A DNA stretch of 64,000 bases from Asticcacaulis sp. AC466 (GTDB taxonomy: Bacteria > Pseudomonadota > Alphaproteobacteria > Caulobacterales > Caulobacteraceae). The stretch covers positions 1-64,000 of the forward strand of contig NZ_AWGE01000013.1 of the NCBI RefSeq assembly GCF_000495815.1, written 5' to 3'. The notes under the pieces were generated by a model. The model worked only from the letters and a program-made list of their open reading frames with translations. It ran no database searches and was not told the DNA's origin. A program made the translations under genes and the position numbers. This document shows, one piece after another, positions 1-8,087 of this stretch; positions within the stretch are counted from its first letter, which is position 1; the number at the start of each line of letters is the position of its first letter.

Positions 1-171
1 ATTGTTGATATGAACGGTGCGCCCCACTATTTTTCGTCAATCTTCGATAAAGCTGTTGATGAATATTCTGAGATGTTTAGGGTTTACCCCATCGATGATG
101 AGTTCCTCAATCTAGCGATGAGACAGTGGACCATCTTTAGAGATTGGGAGCGCCGGTTCCACACGGGTCCT
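1..171 (+). pseudogene. 3'-truncated hypothetical gene, runs off the left edge
   Basis: An open frame enters from position 1 (the first ATG is at 10, but the codons before it are open too) and reads MNGAPHYFSSIFDKAV and onward to about RRFHTG. It then passes into DNA that is the reverse complement of a transposase gene, so the last authentic codon lies near 168-171 and the frame after that is junk. I do not recognise the family; the piece looks like the N-terminal part of a small soluble protein rich in acidic and aromatic residues. Insertion or deletion linked to the IS fragment is the likely cause of the truncation. Base composition is AT-richer than the host genes further right. Confidence 0.45.
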
Positions 172-655
172 GCTTCTCTTCCTGAGTATTGCGCTGCTTC
201 GGCGCGGCCACGACCGTGGCGTCGATCAATTGCCCGGACATCGCAATATAACCAGCGTCCCGGATCATGGCGGCGAATTGCTTGAACAGGCCTTCAATCG
301 CACCAACCTTCACCAGGCGTTCGCGGAACAACCAGATCGTCTTGGCGTCAGGCACTTTGTCACCGAGACTTAACCCCAGGAAGCGCATGAAAGACAGCCG
401 GTCGTTGATAAGAAACTCAGTCCTATCATCGCCCAGATTGTTCTGGGTTTGGATGATCAGGATCTTGAACATCATAACGGCATCAAAAGGGGGACGTCCC
501 CCCTTGGTGCCGTCACAATAGCGGACAGCCGTCTCCAACGCCGGGCGGAAATGCTCGAAATCCACAAGCCTGTCATAGGCCTCGAGCTGATCGCCAAGAT
601 CGCTCAACCGCTGTAGTCTGTCTTCAACGTCAAAAAATCCAGCCTGACCATTCAT
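137..655 (-). pseudogene. IS5-family transposase, N-terminal fragment
   Basis: The start at 655 reads MNGQAGFFDVEDRLQRLSDL, the standard opening of one IS5 subgroup. The conserved N-terminal blocks follow: GGRPPFDAVMMFKILI, then DDRTEFLINDRLSFMRFLGL and TIWLFRERL, ending with the first catalytic block LIDATVVAAPKQRNT. About 160 residues match; an intact enzyme of this group is roughly twice that length. The last residues (from QDPCGT on) are encoded by foreign DNA across the junction, so the stop codon is accidental. The remaining DDE residues are absent and the protein should be inactive. A plus-strand frame over the same DNA is a shadow. Confidence 0.85.
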
Positions 656-700
656 CGAAACCTCCGATGGAAACCATAGTCAGTGAATCACGATCTGCCC
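172..700 (-). mobile_element. IS5-family insertion sequence fragment
   Basis: The fragment contains the 5' end of an IS5-type transposase gene on the minus strand. Its upstream non-coding end lies somewhere around 690-710, near the sequence gtcagtgaatcacgatc. The other half of the element, carrying the DDE catalytic core, is missing: homology stops near 172, where the sequence joins the truncated gene on the left. Neither terminal inverted repeat nor a target duplication could be defined, so the right boundary is approximate. The element cannot move by itself. Confidence 0.6.
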
Positions 701-933
701 GCCTTGACGAGGGGTTTTTAGAGCCGTCCAGCTTGGAACAAACTTATAGAACAGCCATGGCGCATTATGTCGCTCGGCATAAGGGAATGGACAAAGGGGT
801 ACTAATCAGTGGAGGTTGGTATTACTGGCGTCTTGTGACGCGGACCCTAGTTGATAGGCTACTGATTGTAGGGCTTTCGTCTGCTATTGGGAATTTCGCG
901 GGCCACAACGCGCAATGGCTGCTATGGGCGCAA

Positions 934-1279
934 CTAAGACATCATTGCGAAGTTGAGCAGATCAGGATTGAGGTAGTCCCAAACGTAGCCAAGAGAAGAA
1001 TAGGTCACGATCCGTGGGTTGTATAGCTCAGGTTCATCGAGGCTTGCAGCACGCGGTGAATACTTTCGGCGTGGCGTGGCGGGTCATCAGAACGGGCGAG
1101 CCGCACACCTTGCAAAAATGCCGTGCTTTCAAATTGCCGCTTTCGGCGCGCATGCCGTATCGCGCCGCCTCGCCTAGGGGCGGCCCCGGTTTCCATAGAA
1201 AGGCCATTAGTTGACATTTTCCCACCTTTCCTCCGGGCGTACTAATCGAGACCTGCTGGGGTGATCGGTGCAAACTCAA
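934..1279 (-). pseudogene. GFA / glutathione-dependent formaldehyde-activating family pseudogene
   Basis: The minus-strand frame from 1279 contains AESGNLKARHFCKVCGSPV, typical of the zinc-binding CxxC of GFA/CENP-V-like proteins, followed by TRHATPKVFT and a premature stop near 1050. Switching frame at that point restores family-like sequence (ASLDEPELYNPRIVTYSS, then GYVWDYLNPDLLNFAMMS) down to a stop at 934-936. A frameshift around 1045-1055 is therefore the simplest reading. The N-terminal zinc ligands of the family are not evident either, so decay is probably older than one mutation. The region joins the IS fragment as part of a degraded patch left of the TIR gene. Confidence 0.6.
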
Positions 1280-1288
1280 TGTTGAGGA

Positions 1289-3850
1289 TCAATACCCCTT
1301 GTATTGACTTGCCCAGAGGCGGACTGAGGCGTCCAAGTTGGTACGGTCCCCATTAATGCCTCGTGCTATGATCCGTCCTAGTGTATCAGAATCCGACACG
1401 CCGAACTGTTCGAGACTTTTGTGATGAACTGTTGCTTCCGTCCACCTTCTCGCTTTTATTGCAATCTCAATTTCTAACCGTAAGATCTCTGCGTCAAAAT
1501 ATCGGTGCCGATTTTTGCCAGTATGAGTTCGTGCTTTCGCAGCATCACGATCTTCGCGGGCCTCCTTTATCTTTCCAGATGCAAGATGTACTTTGGCGCG
1601 CATCAAATACGTAGCTGCGAGATCTGGCGATATGCGAACTGCATCATTAGCGGATTGCAGTGCCGCAGGATATCGACTTAAGGCAAGATCCTTTTCTGCG
1701 CTACGAAGCTGATAGAACGAATAATTGTTTCGGTCGGAAGCTCTTTCAAGGCGTTTGAGGACATCTAACATGCGGAAGTCATATTCCAAAGAATGCCGAT
1801 CGAGCGTCGCCGCCAACGACCTCGCTAAAATATCCAGAATATACGCGGAATCCGACGCCACGATTAGAGCACTGTCAGCGTAATCAATCGCCTTTTCATA
1901 ATCCCGCGTTAATAATGATAAAAGGGCAAGCTCTCGTAGCAGAGAGACGTCGTCACGTAGAGTTTCACGCGCACGATGGAATTCCGCCTCAGCAGCAGGA
2001 AAATCGCCGAGAAGTCTAAAATTGAAACCGCGAACAAAAGCTCCCGCCGCTTTCGAATAAACATCGTCTACGGCGTTGAGCTTTGCTACGGCGCTTTTTA
2101 CGGTAGCGTCATCGCCCAAACGTGCCGCACTGAGTCCCAATGTTCGGCAAGCGTAGATGTAGGCCGCGTTTGTTAGTGATGCTTGGTAGCTAATTGCAGA
2201 ATTGCTGTAATCAATGGCCTTCTCATACTGTCTTTTGTTGTAGGCGTGGCGTGCGAGATAGATATAATGTGAAGGCAAGATGAACTGGCTGCTCCAGTTC
2301 GTTGCAGTTGTCCCAGCCGTACCGGCCTCGATGCTGGCAATACTTGCGGCATCAATTATGTTGACGGGTATGACTCCGTCATCCTTATATTCGGCTAGAA
2401 GAGTCGCAAACTTGATCGCAATAGCGCCCGTCCTTTCTGAGCCCAAGTCAAAGCGCCGGTCCCGACCGGCAGCTTCGACTAGCGGCGCCGATATACTGTA
2501 TATTCCATGTTCTTCGACAATAACGTGTTTGTCCAATAACTCGTTGCAAACTTCAGCGGCGTCTTCGAACTTATCAAAAAGCGCTGGAATGAATTCGGCT
2601 GGAACGTTGAAATAGTGGTTCAACACCGAGACAAAAAACTTGCCGTTTTCTGAGAGCTCAATGCTGTCAAGCAATTTTCGAGAACGATCCCTGCTGACTT
2701 CGTAGATGTCATCAAGATTGCCGAGTGCGATCGCTGGCGGATATAACTTGCACTTCTCAAGAATAAAATCGTAATTTTGAACATGACCGCGGCCCAACTC
2801 TACAATTTGTCCTATTTGATTGGCGGTCAGTGAAATATGGCGAGTGCGCGACTTTTGGACAATATATTGTCGTGCAGCTTCAGCGTTCATCGGATTAAGG
2901 TCAAAGAACGCGATATTCGGAAATGCGGACCTAGCTCTGGCCACCGGTTTCCGCGTTGTAACGAAAAAGACGCGGAGCGCACCTGACTTATTGGACGATT
3001 TAACCACCGCCGAGGCTATATTCGTGAGGCTACCGGAGTGATTGATAATACCCCCTCTATCTGAAAATATGACATATTGCTTCTGGGCAGCTAATGTTTC
3101 GAGAATACTGTAAAGGTTGCGTCCGCAAGATTCTGCATCATCCGACTTGAATTTCTGTCTCAGGTCCGAAATCGTCTCCGGTGAGATCAACTCGTTCACA
3201 GAGCCGTACAGATCGATGGCGATATCCGCACAAGATTGAAAGATGTGAAAGTCGACGACGCGGTTGGGTCGACTAAGCGATGGATAGAGGTTTCGCATCA
3301 CCTGGTTTATTAAGGCGCGCCTACCCAGTAGCGCCAGACCTGAAACCGAAATACCCGTGATCTCTTTGTCAGGGTCAAGAACAAGGCCTTTTATCTGCGC
3401 TAATTCAGCATCCCTGCCGACAAAGTCATCTTCATCTTGGCGATCAATAGCGCTTAACTCTAAGAGGTGACGCTGGATAGCTTGTGCAATGGTGGATGGT
3501 TTGGTTAACGTTAAGAATGCAGCGAACTCACGCAGGTTTTCCGGGATATCAGAAATTCCCCCACCATCCGTCGTGAAGACTAGTATTCGTTTGAGACGAT
3601 CATCCTTTATCCTTTGCCGCGCTTCACGAATTTCATTTTGCACCCAACGGGAGCCAATTGCCTTTGATGTAGCAAAAAGTGCGAAAATTTGGCAACGTTC
3701 AAATGCACGGACGATTACTTCCCAATTAGGAAGGCCGCCCTCAAACGTTGCTGCATCATATTCAGCAAACCGTTCTCCAACAATTTTGTATACGGCTTCA
3801 ACCAGCGGCTTGTCAGCTGAACTGTGCGAAAGAAAAACCTTACCTATCAC
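1289..3850 (-). CDS. TIR-STAND-like-TPR protein, candidate anti-phage sensor
   Basis: This 853-residue soluble protein starts at a GTG behind a GGGGGG ribosome-binding run. Residues 1-130 are a bacterial TIR domain (VFLSHSSADK at the start; a candidate NADase glutamate at E73 in WVQNE). FVGRD at 143-147 is the usual entry to a STAND NTPase, and the core follows. The P-loop position reads GLALLGRRAL (171-180), without the Walker A lysine, and the Walker B-like strand is YVIFSDRGG. From about residue 530 helical TPR-like repeats run to the end. TIR-STAND-repeat proteins are known immune effectors in bacteria: repeats sense, STAND oligomerises, TIR depletes NAD. The lower GC, the isolated single-gene layout and the neighbouring IS debris suggest horizontal gain. 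Function here is inferred from architecture only. Confidence 0.75.
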   Translation of the reverse strand: MIGKVFLSHSSADKPLVEAVYKIVGERFAEYDAATFEGGLPNWEVIVRAFERCQIFALFATSKAIGSRWVQNEIREARQRIKDDRLKRILVFTTDGGGISDIPENLREFAAFLTLTKPSTIAQAIQRHLLELSAIDRQDEDDFVGRDAELAQIKGLVLDPDKEITGISVSGLALLGRRALINQVMRNLYPSLSRPNRVVDFHIFQSCADIAIDLYGSVNELISPETISDLRQKFKSDDAESCGRNLYSILETLAAQKQYVIFSDRGGIINHSGSLTNIASAVVKSSNKSGALRVFFVTTRKPVARARSAFPNIAFFDLNPMNAEAARQYIVQKSRTRHISLTANQIGQIVELGRGHVQNYDFILEKCKLYPPAIALGNLDDIYEVSRDRSRKLLDSIELSENGKFFVSVLNHYFNVPAEFIPALFDKFEDAAEVCNELLDKHVIVEEHGIYSISAPLVEAAGRDRRFDLGSERTGAIAIKFATLLAEYKDDGVIPVNIIDAASIASIEAGTAGTTATNWSSQFILPSHYIYLARHAYNKRQYEKAIDYSNSAISYQASLTNAAYIYACRTLGLSAARLGDDATVKSAVAKLNAVDDVYSKAAGAFVRGFNFRLLGDFPAAEAEFHRARETLRDDVSLLRELALLSLLTRDYEKAIDYADSALIVASDSAYILDILARSLAATLDRHSLEYDFRMLDVLKRLERASDRNNYSFYQLRSAEKDLALSRYPAALQSANDAVRISPDLAATYLMRAKVHLASGKIKEAREDRDAAKARTHTGKNRHRYFDAEILRLEIEIAIKARRWTEATVHHKSLEQFGVSDSDTLGRIIARGINGDRTNLDASVRLWASQYKGY

Positions 3851-4158
3851 CGTTCCCCCCGGCTAATTTGTCAATTTACACTTGCAGTTAGGGCATATTA
3901 ACACTCAACCTGCAATAGGCTTCTTTGCCGATTCATTGGCAGCCTGCCGTAGGTCGAATATGCCTCTGATGCGATTGTAGCTCTGAACGATTCCCCCCAA
4001 GGGCGCCGACATGGGCCCAATTACTTAATTCATCCTAGCGGAATATTAACTCGCTGATGTCCGGTCTCGGGCGTCGAATGGTGAATCGTGAATGTCCGGA
4101 ACGGGCGTGAAGGCGACTATCTTATCTCAGAAATGTAGGCGGGTTGAATGGCGCCCAG
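3851..4158. other. Intergenic region upstream of the TIR gene
   Basis: This stretch of about 300 bases holds no gene I can support. Its left part must carry the promoter of the minus-strand TIR gene: read on the minus strand, an AT-rich stretch ends with TTGACA about 20 bases before the GGGGGG ribosome-binding site, but I could not place a confident -35/-10 pair. The right part lies downstream of rpiB. No terminator hairpin, tRNA or repeat was recognised. Confidence 0.4.
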
Positions 4159-4608
4159 CTAAAGCTCGGCGGCTTTGATCATGTCCACGCGGCGGGCGTG
4201 ACGGCCGCCTTCGAAATCGGCATTCAGGAAGGCATCGACGATATCGAGGGCCAGGGCTTCGCCGACGACGCGCGCGCCGAGAGACAGCATATTGGCGTCG
4301 TTATGTTGGCGGATCATGCGGGCGGAGAAGGTATCCGAGCACACACCGCAGCGGATGCCCTTGACCTTATTGGCTGCCATCATGATGCCTTGCCCGGTGC
4401 CGCACAGGATAATGCCAAACCGGAATTCGCCGGACGCCACACGTTGGGCGGCGGCGATGCCGTGTTCGGGGTAGTCGGTGCTATCGGGCGAGGTCGGGCC
4501 GATATCGACGACCTCCCAGCCGCGCGCCTTGATGTGGCTGGCGATCGACTGCCTCAGCGCAATGGCAGAGTGGTCGCTTGACAGGACTATGCGGTCGGTA
4601 GCGGTCAT
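4159..4608 (-). CDS. rpiB: Ribose 5-phosphate isomerase B
   Basis: The protein interconverts ribose 5-phosphate and ribulose 5-phosphate in the non-oxidative pentose phosphate pathway, in the cytoplasm. At 149 residues it has the usual RpiB length. Signatures are SSDHSAIALR near the N-terminus, the substrate loop with the catalytic cysteine (C69 in ILCGTGQG), MAANKVKGIR, and RQHNDANMLSLGAR carrying the phosphate-binding arginine and histidine. An open frame continues 111 codons upstream, but only the start at 4608 gives the family N-terminus; the extension runs through a repeat element and the next gene. A sugar-phosphate isomerase of the LacAB/RpiB family with another substrate cannot be excluded. 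Confidence 0.92.
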   Translation of the reverse strand: MTATDRIVLSSDHSAIALRQSIASHIKARGWEVVDIGPTSPDSTDYPEHGIAAAQRVASGEFRFGIILCGTGQGIMMAANKVKGIRCGVCSDTFSARMIRQHNDANMLSLGARVVGEALALDIVDAFLNADFEGGRHARRVDMIKAAEL

Positions 4609-4633
4609 CGCGATGTTTTCCGTAGGGAGTAAA

Positions 4634-4760
4634 GGTGCCCCACCACCCCGCCCTACGGGCGCGGGTCCCATGGCGTGTCGGACGCTGTACGTCCGCCTAC
4701 GCCAAACCCCACCGTAGGTGGGGAGGTACAGGGAGTAGGCGGGGAGGTGGGCGGCTTGTT
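4634..4760. repeat. REP-like GC-rich intergenic repeat, copy 1
   Basis: The gap between rpiB and the hydrolase gene is filled by palindromic, CCCC/GGGG-rich sequence. It includes gccccaccaccccgcc, an imperfect hairpin over the middle and ccgtaggtggggaggtacag near the right side. A shorter diverged relative sits at 44855-44925 with the same order of blocks: CCCCACCACC, hairpin, then AGGTGGGGNGGTA. Small dispersed palindromic elements of this kind usually lie between genes and can fold in mRNA. It may also act as the terminator of the upstream hydrolase transcript. Confidence 0.5.
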
Positions 4761-5642
4761 TTACTTCGCGGACAGGGACGGCTTCCAGGCGTAGTGGTCG
4801 CCGGATTTCACCACCGTGCCGACGCCGGGATAGGGGAAGTGCGGCGAGAACAGGCGTTCCTGGCTGGCGGCCCATTTGGCCAGCATGGCTTCGCGGGTGT
4901 CGCGGCCGACCGCTTCGTCGGTGTCGTAGCCTTGTAGCCATTGCGGCTCGGCCAGGGAGATGATCGAACTATGGGCCGTGTCGCCGATATCGAGCAGGCG
5001 GTCCTTGCCCGATACGATTTCATAGCCGACGTGGCCGGGGGTGTGACCCTTGATCGCCATGGCGGTGATGCCGGGGGCGACGATGTCACCGGGTTCAAAG
5101 GTTTTGACGTGGCTGGAGATGGCGGCGACCAGCTTGGTCTGTTCCGGCTTGGCTTGCAGCCACGCCCATTCGGCACTCGACATACGGATCATGGCGTTGG
5201 GGAAGGCCAGCTTGCCGTCCGATGTCACCAGCCCGCCGATATGGTCCGGGTGGGCGTGGGTGATCAGGATGTCGGTGACGGCGTCGGGGGTAAAGCCGCC
5301 CTTGAGCAGGCTGCCTTGCAAGGCGCCGCCGACGCCGGTGTCGATCAGGACGACCTGGGCGCCGGTCTTGACCAGCAGGGCATCGACGCTAAGCGTGATC
5401 TTGTCGGTCGGGGCGCCGGCGGCCTTCAGCACCTTGGCGACGGCTTCGGGCCCGACATCGGCGCCAAACACCTTGCCATCATTGGGCGGGGTGAATTGGG
5501 CATCGTGCAGGGAGACGGCATCGAGCGTGCCGATCTTAAACGCTTTCGCGGCGGGTTCGGGCGCGGCGGGATCGGCGGCCAGGGCCGCGGTGGCGTGCGC
5601 CAGAACCAGGAATGAGCAGGCGGCGAGGGTGTGTTTCAGCAT
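4761..5642 (-). CDS. Secreted metallo-beta-lactamase-fold hydrolase
   Basis: The 293-residue protein begins with a clear Sec signal peptide (MLKHTLAACSFLVLAHATA, cleavage after ALA-A), so it should work in the periplasm. The MBL zinc-binding signature is complete: IDTGVGG, then THAHPDHIGG (HxHxDH), GHTPGHVGYE and LDIGDTAH. The family includes lactonases, beta-lactamases and aryl hydrolases; the sequence alone does not fix the substrate. The longer open frame upstream runs through non-coding sequence and was rejected because only the start at 5642 yields the signal peptide. It is a single gene; rpiB lies downstream on the same strand beyond a repeat element. Confidence 0.85.
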   Translation of the reverse strand: MLKHTLAACSFLVLAHATAALAADPAAPEPAAKAFKIGTLDAVSLHDAQFTPPNDGKVFGADVGPEAVAKVLKAAGAPTDKITLSVDALLVKTGAQVVLIDTGVGGALQGSLLKGGFTPDAVTDILITHAHPDHIGGLVTSDGKLAFPNAMIRMSSAEWAWLQAKPEQTKLVAAISSHVKTFEPGDIVAPGITAMAIKGHTPGHVGYEIVSGKDRLLDIGDTAHSSIISLAEPQWLQGYDTDEAVGRDTREAMLAKWAASQERLFSPHFPYPGVGTVVKSGDHYAWKPSLSAK

Positions 5643-6167
5643 GAGATAGCCCCTATGAGACGAGTCGGCGCGAACTGGCGCGGCGGCAAGATGGCGCATG
5701 TTTCGTAAAACAACGATATGGAGCTGTGCGCAGAGTCGCGCAAGGGCAGACGCTGCCGGAATCGGCAATGAGAGGGTCGGTAAAAGGAGAGAAGGGGCGG
5801 GCGCGCAGGAGGGGGGGCGCGCCCGCCGGCGCGGCTTCATTATTGGGGGGATGAAGCCGCGCAAACCGTGGCCAGGGACATATCCATTTCCCGGCGAACA
5901 TGTTGGGCCGATTCGCCCGCAGGCATACATATATAGCACATATTACTTAAGTATCCAAAAAGGACTGTATGTAAATTAGCTTTATGAAGCGTGAACTGAA
6001 CCAAAATATTCATCTGCGCAGCAATTTTTTGCCGTCGGCGGCAATTGATGCGATCTGTAGATACTGCATAAATGCCATAATTTGCCTCGGATGTGGGCGT
6101 GAAACTGGTATATTGTATGTATTTAAGTAATACTTATATGAAGTGGGGGTGATGAAGTGCGGTATGA
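5643..6167. other. Non-coding region with AT-rich inverted repeats
   Basis: About 525 bases carry no gene I can support. The left third is GC-rich and purine-biased and probably holds the promoter of the hydrolase gene on the minus strand. The right two-thirds are unusually AT-rich for this genome. Two related AT-rich blocks, atattacttaagtat at about 5941-5955 and gtatttaagtaatact at about 6119-6134, are inverted with respect to each other and roughly 170 bases apart. This may be a remnant of a small non-autonomous element or a regulatory pair. Confidence 0.4.
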
Positions 6168-6782
6168 CTATAGTGGCGACTGTTCGGGTCCCGTCTGTGC
6201 CGGCGGCTTGCCTTCGCGGGAATGGCCGCAGGCTTCATCATAAAAGGCGCGCGTTTCTTCAAGGTAGGCGATAATACGCCTCAGCCGCTTACCCGCTTTG
6301 CCGGGCTGCGTTTCCATATCCTGTTTAAGCGCCGCCAGATGCGCCGTGAGGCTGTCGAGGCTTTGGACGGCGCAAGCGACGTAGGGAACGGGGTGGCCGG
6401 GCATCCGGACAACGGCGATGTTTCCTGCCGGTGTCATTAGTTTTGCTTGGCCGAACGCCCCGGTCGTTGGATCTTCCCCGGCGAAATAGGGCAGGCCAAG
6501 ATCACGACCGCCGAGATAGGTCAGTCGCCCGGTAAGATAGGCGTCGGAATTATAGAGGCGGGCAGCGATGGCGGTAAGGGTCAGGTTGAGCGCCTGAAGA
6601 CCGTCCGAACCATGGCAGCGATTGACTGTGCTGCCTTCCAGTCCATCTATTTGATACGCGCAGACATAGGCGCCTTTGGGAGCAATCTCGACGGGGCGCC
6701 ACACATGTATGTCAACCGGGTCATTCCCCGCCCATTCGAAGCGGCGTGTCAGAATCAGATCGGCGGTGGTCATGTCGGTCAC
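6168..6782 (-). CDS. DUF6968-like protein of unknown function
   Basis: This 204-residue cytoplasmic protein has no signal peptide or membrane segment. The middle block around HGSDGLQALNLTLTAIAARL matches the pattern I associate with DUF6968 proteins, small bacterial proteins of unknown role often found singly. The C-terminal third is charged (PGKAGKRLRRIIAYLEE) and probably helical. The start chosen is a GTG preceded by GGGGGAAC at suitable spacing; an ATG three codons inside is an alternative. It is encoded alone, divergent from the lipoprotein gene to its right. Function unknown. Confidence 0.6.
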   Translation of the reverse strand: MTDMTTADLILTRRFEWAGNDPVDIHVWRPVEIAPKGAYVCAYQIDGLEGSTVNRCHGSDGLQALNLTLTAIAARLYNSDAYLTGRLTYLGGRDLGLPYFAGEDPTTGAFGQAKLMTPAGNIAVVRMPGHPVPYVACAVQSLDSLTAHLAALKQDMETQPGKAGKRLRRIIAYLEETRAFYDEACGHSREGKPPAQTGPEQSPL

Positions 6783-6944
6783 GGCGGTGTTCCCCCATTG
6801 CGCCGATAGTGTGCGTAATCGCGGGGTATGTCTAGCGGCGGTAGTGTTGCTAATCCCAAGGTTGCGTTTGAGATGTGGTTCGTGTCATGTTTACACGTGT
6901 TATGCACGGGGCATCGGCCGCGTCGTTTTGTGTCGGAGGGGGCA

Positions 6945-7652
6945 ATGGCAGATCTTAATCGGCGTCTGATGGTGGCTGGACTGATCGCCTCGGGGGGCGC
7001 AGGCGCGGCCGGGTGTGCGGCGGCGGCGGCGAAAGATGGGCCGCTCAAAATCGGCCGGGCCTTTCCTTTGCTGGCGTCCTATTACGATCTGGCGGTCGCG
7101 AAGAGGTCCCATTTTAAAATGGGATACACTCTGAGCAAAAAAGGCGTTTCCATAGACAAGATCGCTGTGTCTCTGGTCGAAAAGGGGAAGGAAACACAGC
7201 TTCATGTCGACAGCATGGGCTTTGTGAGCCCGTTGCCCGGGCCCGAGCAATTGCGTGGCGAGGCGACGGTGGTCTTCACCGGGCCGAGCGGGGTGGCTTA
7301 CCGTATGAGTCCGGTTTTCATGCCCGTTTTGCCCCCGTCAATAACGGTCGATGCGAAAAATCTGAGCCTGGCGATCGCGCAGGTCAATGCCTGGCTGCAC
7401 AAGCTGACCGGGCCTATGGCGCCGATGGTTCCGCAGATCACGTGTCTGTTTATAGCGGGACCTTCGTCCGCGCAGGTCCGGTTGGCCAGCGGCGAGGTAA
7501 AGTCGTTGCCGGCGGGGCTCGACAAGATGAAGATGCCGGGGGTTGGGCCGGGACGGGTACTTTTTGACGCTGGCCGTTGGCCCACTGCGCAGAGTTTGAG
7601 TTTTGATACTGTGCCCGCCTTCTGGGCCATTGGACCGCTCGTGAAGAAATAG
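6945..7652 (+). CDS. Putative exported lipoprotein, function unknown
   Basis: The 235-residue product opens with RRLMVAGLIASGGAGAAGC, a twin-arginine-type or lipoprotein signal ending in a possible lipobox (AAGC). It is therefore likely periplasmic or anchored. The rest is a beta-rich soluble domain with no motif I recognise. The frame is open further upstream, but the ATG at 6945 follows a strong GGAGGGGG ribosome-binding site and gives the signal peptide. It is convergent with arsC, which ends 12 bases downstream on the other strand. Confidence 0.65.
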   Translation: MADLNRRLMVAGLIASGGAGAAGCAAAAAKDGPLKIGRAFPLLASYYDLAVAKRSHFKMGYTLSKKGVSIDKIAVSLVEKGKETQLHVDSMGFVSPLPGPEQLRGEATVVFTGPSGVAYRMSPVFMPVLPPSITVDAKNLSLAIAQVNAWLHKLTGPMAPMVPQITCLFIAGPSSAQVRLASGEVKSLPAGLDKMKMPGVGPGRVLFDAGRWPTAQSLSFDTVPAFWAIGPLVKK

Positions 7653-7664
7653 CCGGCCGGTGGC

Positions 7665-8087
7665 TCAGCCGACGCGGTGGCCGGTGGCGTCGATCATCAG
7701 GCTGCCGTCTTCCTTGGTGAAGGGGCCGGTGGGCCAGCGGTCGAGCAGGTCGAGTACGGTTTCGGACGGGCGGCACAGGCGGGTGCCTTTTCCGGTGACG
7801 ACGATGGGGCGGTTGACCAGGACGGGATGCTGCAACATGGCCTCGATCAGTGCATCGTCGCTGACGCCCGGTTCGAGCAGGCCCAGCTCACGCGCCGGGG
7901 ACTTGGTTTCGCGCAAAGCCTCACATGGGGTCAGGCCCGCCGCCGCCAGCAGGGCCAGCAGAGGTTCGCGTTGCCAGCCGGTTTGCAGGTAGTTGATGAC
8001 GGTGGGGGTGTAGCCGGCGGCTTCGATGACGGCCAGGACGTTGCGCGACGTGCCGCAATCGGGATTATGATATATGGTGACGGTCAT
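7665..8087 (-). CDS. arsC: Arsenate reductase (glutaredoxin-coupled type)
   Basis: The 140-residue protein reduces As(V) to As(III) with glutathione/glutaredoxin. The catalytic motif HNPDCGTSRN holds C11 near the N-terminus. The family blocks NYLQTGW, ETKSPARELGL, HPVLVNRPIVVTGKGTRLCRPSE and the arginines that bind arsenate are all present. The start codon overlaps the end of the aquaporin gene by four bases, so the two are translationally coupled. It is the last gene of a three-gene arsenic operon (arsR, aquaporin, arsC). Arsenite made by this enzyme would leave through the neighbouring channel. Confidence 0.93.
   Translation of the reverse strand: MTVTIYHNPDCGTSRNVLAVIEAAGYTPTVINYLQTGWQREPLLALLAAAGLTPCEALRETKSPARELGLLEPGVSDDALIEAMLQHPVLVNRPIVVTGKGTRLCRPSETVLDLLDRWPTGPFTKEDGSLMIDATGHRVG

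Noticed and set aside
667-1026. 119-codon plus-strand frame right of the IS fragment
   Set aside because: Starts in the IS terminal region without a ribosome-binding site, has no recognisable motif and overlaps the GFA-family pseudogene on the other strand.
4609-4941. N-terminal extension of the rpiB frame
   Set aside because: The extension runs through the REP-like repeat and into the neighbouring hydrolase gene; RpiB proteins start at the residue encoded at 4608.
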